64,000 nt of DNA from Rhodosporidiobolus odoratus (Eukaryota > Basidiomycota > Microbotryomycetes > Sporidiobolales > Sporidiobolaceae). The notes beneath the pieces were generated by a model. It saw only the letters and a list, made by a program, of their open reading frames with translations, searched no databases and was not told the DNA's origin. The DNA lies in contig JAOANU010000007.1 in the NCBI GenBank assembly GCA_034387635.1, positions 1-64,000 on the forward strand, written 5' to 3'. Positions 35,976 to 44,177 of this stretch are shown here, one piece after another. Each line of letters starts with the position of its first letter. Positions within the stretch are counted from its first letter, which is position 1. A program made the translations under genes and the position numbers.

Positions 35976-37211
35976 CTGTCGATCACGGCGAGAAGAGAGA
36001 GCAGCCCCGAGTCGAGAGCTCAGCGCGCAGGACTGCCGGGGCAAATCAAGGTGTAAGCACCGCGTACGGGGGAGCTAAGGAGGGAAGGGTGAAAAGAAGG
36101 ACGCGGAGATGAAAACCCGTGCCGGCGAACACTCTGTGTTTCGCGACAGCATTCAGCACGTAGCGTACGTCCGTACGAGTGTCACCGTTCAGCAAGAGAC
36201 GCACTCTCAAGGGTGTGAACGCCATCGTGCTGACCCTTGTTTTGTCTCCTGCCGACTTCTTCTTCTCTGTCGCTCTCCTCGCAGCGATCCGCTTCGTCTC
36301 AAGCCACCCGCTACATTGCGCTGACCTCGCGTGGTCGCACAGAGCAGAGACAACGCACCTGGCTTCTATTGTCCGCTTGCTCTCTTCCCCCAACTTTCTC
36401 TGCGACCATCATCCTCCGCTGGTGGAGGTGCTTGCCGGTCTCAGGGGTAATGACTCGTATCGAGATAGCAGTTGGCGGACTGCGCAATAGCATTAAGCGG
36501 CTGCAGACTGTAACGAGCTCCACTCGATACTTTTGGCGAGATTAGGATGTGACTGTATGCGGATTAGGTTTGACTGACTACAAAAAGAGTAATACCTTTC
36601 TATCTCTAATCTAGTTCTTATTTCCCCCACTTCGCTGTCCTTCTCCCAACTCTGTTCTCCTTCTCTTCTCTTCCTTTCCTTCAACGACTCGCTCAAGCAT
36701 CACAACACACGCACTCCCAGCCACCTCAAAGCCTCACCACCTCACAGTAAGGCTCTACCTTCGCTGTTGCCTTCCTTTCGGCTCAGTCGAGTGGGGGCTT
36801 GAGATGGTCGTGTGACTCTGCGACGATGGCAGCAGCGGGCGAGAAGGCAGCATCGCTGCTCTGTATGCCTCGTCAGAGGTCCAGTTGTTCATTGCAGGGG
36901 CAGCTGGAGGAGGTAGAGTCCTGGTCGTCGACGTGGGGGAACATGTCAAGGTCGAACACAAGCCAGCGGGAAGGAAACATGCGTCCGTGGTGCTCGTGGT
37001 GGGATCCCGAGTCCATGAGGTACAGCTGTGGCAGGACGAGGCGCTGTCAAGCTCAACGTCGCTGGTTCCCTTCGATGTGGGGGAAGTTTCCCGAAAGGCG
37101 CCCTCGTCTCTCTGACATTTCAGGACCGATACAGAGCAGCTGTTCGCAGAGCAGTACTAGTCCGTCGCTGACTACTCGATCTCCGCAGGAACACTGCCAA
37201 ATTCGCCCATC
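35976..37211. promoter_or_regulatory. Divergent upstream region of KAPA synthase and thioredoxin-like genes, copy 2
   Basis: Counterpart of 5254-6401. Differences from copy 1 cluster at about 36490-36620 and around the lost start codon at 36063. The part nearest the thioredoxin start is nearly unchanged and open in three frames. I could not assign a conserved protein to it. Confidence 0.5.
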
Positions 37212-37828
37212 ATGCCTGTTACCGAAATCAAGTCCGAATCACAGTACCTCGACGCCGTTCGTTCTTCCTTTCCGGGCTCCTTACAACCCAACTGAGGCCT
37301 TCTTCTGCAGATCAAAGACAGTGGCGCCATCGCTGCTGTTCAGTTCGTGGCGCCTTGGGACGAGTCTTGGTGCGTTGCTTGTCTCTTTTCTCTCCGACCT
37401 TCCGACTCATTCGAGTCTGTCCTGCTTGAACTGACCGAGTTGTCACCAATTACGACCGCGATTCACCGGCAGCAAAAGCATCTCGCCCAAGTTCAGGTCG
37501 CTCTCGGACAACGAGCGCTGGAACAAAATCATGAGGTTCTACCAAGTCGACATCTGCGATCAGCAGGTGCGCCCTTCTTCTCTCTATATCTTTCCCGCGG
37601 AACTCCTTCAGCTGACGAGATGTGCTTCGTAGGACGTTGCTATGGACTCCAAGGTCGAGATGGCTCCCACTTTTCACTTCTACCGCGGCGGCGACAAGAT
37701 CAAGGAGTACGTCGGGTCGTCGCACCCGGCCCTCGAGGTACGCCGCTGCCCCTAGTGTCCTTCCAGCATCACGCTGACCCGCTCTCAATACGCAGCGTGT
37801 TATGGGCGCCGTCGTTGCCGGCCACTAA
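37212..37828 (+). CDS. Thioredoxin-fold protein lacking the nucleophilic cysteine, copy 2
   Basis: Five exons: 37212-37256, 37311-37369, from 37473, and two more ending at TAA 37826-37828. The encoded 111 residues appear identical to copy 1. The active site is assembled across the second intron: ...FVAPWDES at the end of exon 2, then a Cys codon split TG/C, followed by KSISPKFRSLSDNERW. The motif is thus WDESC, with Asp in place of the attacking Cys of WCGPC. The cis-Pro segment EMAPTFHFYRGG is normal. Conservation of the odd motif in both copies argues against a sequencing error, although gene conversion could also explain it. Confidence 0.85.
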
Positions 37829-38802
37829 ACCCTCGATCTTTTCTTTCTTCTCCTCGCATCGCATCACCAAGTCTCATCATCCCCGTTCTCCTCTCAAGCA
37901 ATGTGTGTCAGTATCTGCTGTACGTGTGCGGTCTGAATCGGTGTAACCCTCGCGTAGGCTTGTTGTCATCCATCTGAAAAGGTGGAAAAGGCGCAAGTCC
38001 AATACGTGACAAGGTAATGAAGCGTGCTTTCTCGTGTGCCTCCGGAGGCCTCTGAGGCACGCCTGGCCGCCGGTAAAGGAGCAGCAGCGTACCCGAAGCA
38101 GGAAGCGCTTCCCCAATTTTTTTTTTTGTATGAACGAGACAATTGCAACGGGACTCAAGCTCAAAAGCTAACATAACCACTCATGGTCCCCTAGATAAGT
38201 AGAAACGGCGCAGAGCAGCGCCCCAAAATCCACATGACCTTCGCAAATGGGACTTTTCAAGGTCCGAGGAGCTCACGGAGACGGAGAAAAACGCCGGATA
38301 GGAGGCTCCTCCTTGTTCATGGCTCTAGCGCATGCTCGGTGACGGCTTATCCTTGCTCGAGTGCAGCTCGCCGCTCGAATCCTCAAGTGCCTTCACTCCC
38401 GTGCACGTTGCACCCCCGTCGGCTGCCTTATCGCCATCCCCGTCGATCAACCTCTCTGCAACATGCATATGTCTGCCCCTTCCCTCGATCTCTTGATCAC
38501 ATGCCTTACGTACCTAGGTATGTATATTGGGCAGGTGGACCCCGGGGCAACCTCCAATCACACACGTCCAACGCGGTTTCTGGCAAGTCATGGAACGAGA
38601 CGGACGGACTCGTGCGGTGATTAACAGCGTGCCATCATGGGGATAGGCTATCTTGCGGCTCGCCCGCACTTTGTCTCTCGACGTTAGCGCGTCGAGCACT
38701 TTCCTCCCTTCTTCCGCTTCTCATCGCTGCAGTCAGGTCGTTAGTCTTTTCAGTCACTCCTTCGCACGCTTGTTATCTCGCCGTATCCCTCCTCCTTCCG
38801 CC
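37829..38802. other. Intergenic region right of the duplication
   Basis: About 970 bp. The duplication ends at 37863. A short poly-T run lies at about 38118-38127. Small open frames on both strands have no recognisable content. The pyrimidine-rich 38690-38800 stretch is probably the promoter and 5' UTR of the next gene. Confidence 0.4.
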
Positions 38803-40773
38803 ATGTTCTTCCGCTCCGTCACGGCAGCTGCTGCCGCCCTCGCCTTCGCCGGCATTTCCCTCGCCGCTCCCGCCAAGCGCGAGCAGCTCGCTGAGCGCAC
38901 CAGCACCGTGCACAAACCCAAGGCCATGGTCATCTCCATGTTTACCCCGGAGCGCAACGTCTGGATCAAGCCCATGGGTCTCGAGGTCGATGTCCCTTTC
39001 GCCGGCGCGAGCCCTCTTTTCCCCAACGTTAGCTGTGACCGTAAGGGCGAGGTCTGCATCGTTACGTGAGTGCTCCTTTCCCCCTTTCCGGCTAGCTGCA
39101 AAACATAAGCTTACCACGGGTGTACCGCGACCATTACCGTCCCTTCTTCCTTCCACATTTTCTCTTCTGCGTTTCGCTGCCCTTCTTCGCATTTTTTCCC
39201 GCGCCTTGAATGTCCTTCTTCGTATACGGTTGACGCCTGCAGCACCGGCGAAGCCGAAATCAACGCCGCCACCACCAGTACGTCTCGTTTTTTCTTTCCC
39301 TATACTTCCCCCTCATTTGCTGACGCTTCCGTTTTGACTCCCCCTAGTCATGGCTCTCACCCTCGCTCCTGAATTTGACCTCACCGAAACCTATTTCTTG
39401 ATTGCCGGTATCGCCGGCGTCAACCCTCACTACGGCACCCTCGGAACCGCTGCGTGGGCACGATTCAGCGTTCAGTCGGGTCTTGCCTACGAGCTCGACT
39501 CCCGCCAGATCCCTGGAAACTGGTCTGCCGGTTACTGGGCCCTGGGAACCGCAGCCCCTAACCAGCTTCCTGATGTACGTCTTCGTTCGCTTCGACGACC
39601 CCAGATCTTTCCGACTTGCTCTAGGGTCTTCCGGTGCATCTGCGGACCTCTACGCAGTACCTAACTGACTCGTTCCACATCTCGCAACAGGTCGACAGCC
39701 TCTACGGTACCGAGGTTTTCGAGCTCAACACCAACCTTCTCGACCGCGCCGTCAACCTGACCAAGGACCTTACTCTCAACTCCTCCTCCACGGCCGACGA
39801 GTACCGCAAGCGCTTCGATTTCGCTCCGGCAAACGAGGACCCCAAGGTCACTCAATGCGATGCGTGCGTTCTGTTTCCGCTTATTCCCGCCGAGATCGTA
39901 GCAGGCTCGAGAATCCCGCTGACTTGTGACCTCTACCTCGCGCGATTGCAGTCTTTGCTCCGACGCCTACTTTGCCGGCAACCTGTTGGCCGAGGTCTGG
40001 GGCAACTACACCGAGTAAGCAGACCTTCCTTCCCTTTTGGAGGCTTTCGCTGACTTTTCTTTGCGCTTCGATACAGGGTGATGACCAAGGGCAAGGGCAC
40101 GTACTGCACTACTGCGCAGGAAGACAATGCCACCCTGGAAGCCATGGTCAGGGGTAAGTTTTCTTGACTTGCATTGCTCTCCCCCTTTGTTTGCGCCTCG
40201 TAACCGATGGCCCTTCGGCATAACGACCAAGCTTGCACTCGCGCTCGATGTGTCGTCGCTGATTTACTGACAACCGCTGGTACCTGCAGCCCACAAGGCC
40301 GGTCTCGTCGACTACTCGCGCATCCTCCTTCTCCGCACTGCTTCGGACTTCGACCGTGCCCCTCACGCGGACGATGACGCCTACACCGCCTTCGAAGCTG
40401 AACAGGGTGGCTTCGAGCCCGCCATCGAGAACATCCTGATCGTCGGCAGGCCGGTCGTCGAGGAGTAAGTTGACCTTCCCAATCGTCTACCACAGATCAA
40501 TGCTGACGATACTCCGCTATGTAGCATTGTCTCCAAGTGGGACTCGGTTTACGCCGCAGGTGTCGCTCCTCAGGCTAGCCTCAACGGCAGGTAAGGCGCC
40601 CTCCCTGCCTTCCCTTCTTCCCTACCTACAAGAGCTGACGTCCTTATTCGCTTGTCCCCGTTCTCTCTCTCAGCTACTACGGTGACGACCTTGGCACTAT
40701 CCGCACTGGCGCTGCACAAGCTCGTCGCTCCCGCCGCTCCCTCATGTCGGCCAAGGTTCCATCCTCCGCCTGA
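38803..40773 (+). CDS. Secreted purine nucleoside permease (NUP) family protein
   Basis: About 430 residues over eight or nine exons. It starts with a signal peptide, MFFRSVTAAAAALAFAGISL then AAPAKRE. NUP-family blocks follow: KPKAMVISMFTPERNVWI, LFPNVSCDRKGEVCIVT, TGEAEINAATTIMAL, TETYFLIAGIAGVNPHYGTL, GTAAWARFSVQSGLAYELDS, IPGNWSAGYWALG, SDAYFAGNLLAEVWGNYT, YCTTAQEDNATLEAM, LLLRTASDFDRAP, and GFEPAIENILIVGRPVVEDI. The C-terminus is YYGDDLGTIRTGAAQARRSR followed by a basic tail at stop 40771-40773. The family is related to nucleoside phosphorylases. Candida NUP promotes nucleoside uptake, but the signal peptide here suggests an extracytoplasmic role in binding or splitting nucleosides. No clear membrane segment besides the signal. 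Confidence 0.88.
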
Positions 40774-40929
40774 ACCTTTATCTCCCTTGTCTCCGTTTCA
40801 CGCCATGCGCACCACTGCGATACCCTCCCTCTCTCTCCTCGACTTCTTCGTCTTTCGTTTCGGACTTCTACATAGGATTATCGGCATTTAAAGCAGCAAC
40901 CTTTCTGGTAACTACTAGATGCTGCAGAA

Positions 40930-41481
40930 TTAGCTGCGCAAAACAAGGGAGGTCAATCGAGAGGCTAGGAGAGAGGAGAATAAGGTCATACCGACAAGGG
41001 TCTGCCCTTGAGGTGAGTTGCGCAGGATGTGCAGCAGATCTTGAATAAGAGGTCTGGCGGTCTGGCTCGAAGGTGAGGTCTGTGGGAAACGCTGACGGCA
41101 GGGTTGAAAGGTGTTGCAGACAGTTTTGATGACAAGGTCGGCTTCAGCCAAGGTATGCGGTGCGCGGTTCACATATTGGCATGCGTTGTAGGTAAAGAGG
41201 ACAAGTTGCTGAAAGAGGACTGGAGGTGGAGGACAGGAGTCAGTGAGACCGGTGAGGACGGGAGAAGGAGCAAGGGGAAGAGGGACTGTACATGAATCCG
41301 ATTGCGCTGAACCGCGGTGCCACGAGGCTAGTAGAGCACAGCGCTGTGCTAGAGCTTGTAGATGAAGGGGAGGTGGTGGCTGAGGTGTCAAGTGAGGCGG
41401 ACCATAGTTGCTGAGGGCTTGAGCGAAGTCGGCCGCAATGACAAGCTCAGGGTCGGGGTCTGCCATTGGAGTGTCCGCCAT
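40930..41481 (-). CDS. Hypothetical protein
   Basis: Open frame from MADTPMADPDPELVIAADFA at 41481 with no recognised domain. It has a Pro-rich patch (PPHLTPQPPPPLHL) and helical stretches (LHLQALAQRCALLASWH, LFQQLVLFTYNACQYVN, ADLVIKTVCNTFQ, LIQDLLHILRNSPQGQTLV). The last part of the open frame (MTLFSSLLASRL...) may in fact be an intron: GTATGACC after QTLV is a good donor and TTTTGCGCAG at about 40933 a good acceptor, in which case the true end lies slightly further left. Predicted mostly helical, soluble, about 170-185 residues. It is divergent from the spliced transcript at 41640. Confidence 0.5.
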   Translation of the reverse strand: MADTPMADPDPELVIAADFAQALSNYGPPHLTPQPPPPLHLQALAQRCALLASWHRGSAQSDSCTVPLPLAPSPVLTGLTDSCPPPPVLFQQLVLFTYNACQYVNRAPHTLAEADLVIKTVCNTFQPCRQRFPQTSPSSQTARPLIQDLLHILRNSPQGQTLVGMTLFSSLLASRLTSLVLRS

Positions 41482-41603
41482 ATTGCTCTGGTGGAAGTAA
41501 GCCAGAGGGGAGGGCGGAGGAAATAAGGGGAGTAGAGGCAAACCCCGAGAAGAGGGGAGTGAGAAGGTCACGGAGTTACCGGAGACAGGAGGTCAAACTA
41601 GAC

Positions 41604-41609
41604 TATAAA
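41604..41609 (+). promoter_or_regulatory. TATA-box-like element
   Basis: TATAAA in the context GACTATAAAGGC, followed about 30 nt later by a pyrimidine-rich run (41627-41650) suitable for transcription start. It stands in front of the spliced transcript unit described next. Confidence 0.5.
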
Positions 41610-41639
41610 GGCGAGAGCGACAGGGTTTTCTCTCTCTCC

Positions 41640-42130
41640 TTCCTTCTCTTCACTGCACCTCATACCTCTGGCTCTCCTCCCAAAGGGAGTCAGAGTTCTC
41701 CTGTAAGTTCCCCCTCCTCCTCCTCCTTCCTTCACTCCCTCTCCCTGCCTTGTCATGAACAGACTGCTGACCTGACTCCTGTCTCTGCAGTGTCATCCCT
41801 GGGTGCAGTCATCCCCCCCCCCTCTCTCCATCGTGCTCGAGGTCACCGTTACATCTGTGAGTCATACCTGTCCTCCGGGCGACTCGGTTTTGGCGCTGAC
41901 CTCCGGTTATCTGCTGCAGCTTGCACGGTGCGATCCGCCTCAACCCTCCTTCCATTTCTTTCTTGACCTACATATTCTCTGTAAGTCCTGCCTGTTTCTG
42001 GTTATTGGTGACGAGGAGTGGCTGAGCTGTTCACTTTGCAGACTCAGAGTAATGTGGGTCGTTCTCTTCATACCAAGTCAATCTCTGGAGGAAGCACCAG
42101 AGCGAGGATGTCTCCCATCCTGTAGGTTCA
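41640..42130 (+). ncRNA. Putative spliced transcript without a clear coding frame
   Basis: Three consecutive textbook introns: 41703-41790 (GTAAGT...GCTGAC...CTGCAG), 41857-41919 (GTGAGT...GCTGAC...CTGCAG) and 41981-42041 (GTAAGT...GCTGAG...TGCAG). They separate exons of 66 and 61 nt and a last exon from 42042. One joined frame stays open through exons 2-4 (it includes AIRLNPPSISFLTYIF) to a TAG at 42123-42125. No ATG occurs in that frame in any exon or back to the TATA-like box. It may be a noncoding RNA, a small protein with a missed first exon, or a decayed gene. The introns (61-88 nt) are too short and lack C/D boxes for snoRNA hosts. It converges on the NUDIX gene. Confidence 0.5.
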
Positions 42131-42161
42131 GGAAAGCGTGTAGACTCCTAGCATGAAATGC

Positions 42162-43431
42162 CTAGCCCTTTCTGCGTTGCATCCCCAACGCCGTCTCGAC
42201 AATCTCTCCCCATTTCATCTGTCCCTCAGCATACCTCTCAAACCCCACTTGTTTCTCATTCCGGCCCTCTGCGCCATACCGCGCAATCACGGCCGTTTCG
42301 ATGCAGATATCGGCTGTCAGGCCTGTTACGGCTGAAGGGGTGACGCCGGGGAAAGGATGTGAGAAGGAGTGCAGACGGTAGGGTCGAGAAAGGAGCCAGA
42401 TAAAGTCTTCGTAGGTATAGGAGAGAGCTTCGGTGCCGGGGAGAGGACGGCAGGAAGCGGAAGGGGAAGGGGAAGCGGAAGCGGAATCGGCTGAAGAAGC
42501 GGTAGAAGAACGCGTCCGAGGTCGATACGAGGCAGCGACCGCGCCGGTATGGTCCGAGGTAACGGTCTTGTCGTCACTTCCGCTTGTACAACCTGGAAGT
42601 AGGAGGAAACTCTGCAACGGCAAGTGGAAAACCGCATCCACTTCGTCCGGATTTGGCTGCAGGATAGACGGGAGGTATCGCTGCGAAGCTTCGGCCGCTG
42701 GTCTGAGCAAAAGATAGACGACAGGGATCACGACGAGGAGAGTGCGGGAAGTGAAAGCGGGGAGGGTCGAGAGGTGTAGCAAGTGCGAAGGTTGTGAAGA
42801 GGCTGTAGGGAGAGGTAGGCCGATCTCCTCGTGCGCTTCTCGCAGCTGCGCCGAAGGGATCGTTTAGCACCATGGAGGAGGATGACACAGCTCATAGTTC
42901 GGCGGACATGAAGAAGTCGGTGCGCAGTCGACGGTAGAAAGGGAAGAAAAGGAAAGAAAGAAAAGAAGCGTACAGCCGTCCATTCTCCACCTTCACCGTC
43001 ACCTTCCTCCCATTTACCACCCGGAAGAGCAGTCTCTCCTGGGTGACTCCTAAGTCGCCTCGAGCGCGTTGTGAGGGTCACGCTCAGCTGTCCCACAGGG
43101 TTGAGGTGAAGCAAGACGAGGACGGCCGCAAGTTTCTTCTTTGGAATACTGCCGAAGGGGTGTCACATAATCAGTCGTGGATCTGAGTGCTCAACTCAAG
43201 CGAGTACTCGGGGATGGAGGCAGAGGATTGGCGTACTCAATATGGGACGGGAGTGCCTGATAGCGACTGAGCCTTTCCAGCTCCGCCTTCGTTCCGTCTG
43301 TAGCATCGCTAAGTACGCCTGCCAGCGCATGCTCCAGCTGCCTTCGGCGTTCTTGTGGTGAGGTGAAGCCGGCTCGGGGTGGTTGTACGTCGGACCGATC
43401 GCAGGTGGGGGCTGAAGTTGGTTCGATCATG
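42162..43431 (-). CDS. NUDIX hydrolase, coenzyme A diphosphatase-like (Pcd1/NUDT7/8 type)
   Basis: Hydrolase for nucleoside diphosphates linked to another moiety; the closest pattern is the CoA-diphosphatase group. Four or so exons. The start MIEPTSAPTCDRSDVQPPRA at 43431 is followed by a helix, RRRQLEHALAGVLSD and LERLSRYQALPSHIEYA. The strand VLVLLHLNPVGQLSVTLTTR and then SHPGETALPGGKWEEGDGEG lead into the NUDIX box, completed across an intron as LREAHEEIGLPL. The upstream LRSHPGEIALPGG-like motif is the CoA-hydrolase signature. C-terminal part: FTSRTLLVVIPVVYLLLRP and DEVDAVFHLPLQSFLLLPG. A Ser-rich insert of about 35 residues lies inside the fold. The end is ETALGMQRRKG, with no PTS1. It is divergent from malic enzyme. 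Confidence 0.88.
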
Positions 43432-44177
43432 ATAGCGGATGTGGCTTTGCAAGCAATTACGGGCGACACGAAGCTGGTACGCGGGGTGCACGCGCAGCTG
43501 TAGTGAGAGCGGAGGCGGAGTTGTGCGAGGGAAATGCTCGCCGACTTGTTCATCGACGTCTGGGTTGAATCTCTTGTCCTCCAACCGGGGTAAGGACGGA
43601 CAGCCGCATCCCTTGCACGCGTAGGATACCTCTGCAACTTGACCTCTTTCCATGCACTGCTGCTCTTGCTGCCTCTACTGTTCATTCCTCGAGTCAACAT
43701 GCTCCGCAATTCTGACCTCGCTGAGCCACGGCTCGATTCGCTCTACTCAGACTCGTTCCGGTTGACTTTAGATTGAGCTGTTCCGTCTGTACGCGGTATC
43801 AGGTGCGTTTCTCATGTTTCCGCTCAGCCTCCCAGCGTTGCCGAGGGGAGGAGGGACCGCGGACCGGAGATCTATGTAAGACGGAAAGCAGCGATGCGTT
43901 ACATCCTGCTTGAATGGGGGCGGATCTAGACTGACTGACTACTGTGTACCTCCTCTGCATCCTCGTGCCGCTTTCGTCCCCGCTCGTGCGGTTCCCAACC
44001 TTCTCGTTCCCCCAAACCTCCACCTTACCCAACTCCGCTTTTTTCTCTCCCTCCGCCCCGCCCATATCGAAAAGCAGCTCTACACTCTTCAAGCCCACCA
44101 TTCTTCCCAGCTTCCGCTCTTTCACCGCGCGCTCCCTGATCTCGTCGCGCCCTGCTACAGTCCCTCCTCGAACTACC
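43432..44177. promoter_or_regulatory. Divergent promoter, NUDIX hydrolase and malic enzyme
   Basis: 746 bp between start codons. The frame of malic enzyme remains open upstream to 43944 without an ATG and would read a basic, acid-free, Ser/Arg-rich stretch just before the chosen Met (FRSFTARSLISSRPATVPP). This resembles a mitochondrial presequence that may be joined to an undetected first exon. Confidence 0.45.

Larger units (their letters stand above)
34522..37863. repeat. Inverted segmental duplication, copy 2
   Basis: 3,342-bp block that is the reverse complement of 4602-7945. It carries KAPA synthase (-) and thioredoxin-like (+) with their common upstream region. Divergence is uneven. 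The thioredoxin locus shows about two base differences in 600 nt. The central promoter part is visibly more diverged. The last third of KAPA synthase carries many replacements, up to the stop codon, where similarity ends. This pattern suggests gene conversion of part of the block after an older duplication. Confidence 0.93.

Noticed and set aside
36885..37115. Val/Gly-rich frame (FIAGAAGGGRVLVVDVGEHV) upstream of the thioredoxin gene, seen in both copies
   Set aside because: It looks protein-like, but I could not find a start exon or splice chain, and the identity between copies is no test of coding.
36799..37434. 211-residue open frame over the thioredoxin 5' region, also present in copy 1 (5031-5666, minus)
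   Set aside because: It crosses thioredoxin exons and introns in another frame. Its conservation is explained by the duplication. No domain is recognisable.
4602..37863. Inverted repeats as ends of a large transposon
   Set aside because: The arms are complete genes, with no transposase, no short terminal repeats and no target-site duplication visible at the borders.
41703..42041. snoRNA host gene interpretation of the three short introns
   Set aside because: The introns are 61-88 nt and lack convincing C/D or H/ACA boxes.
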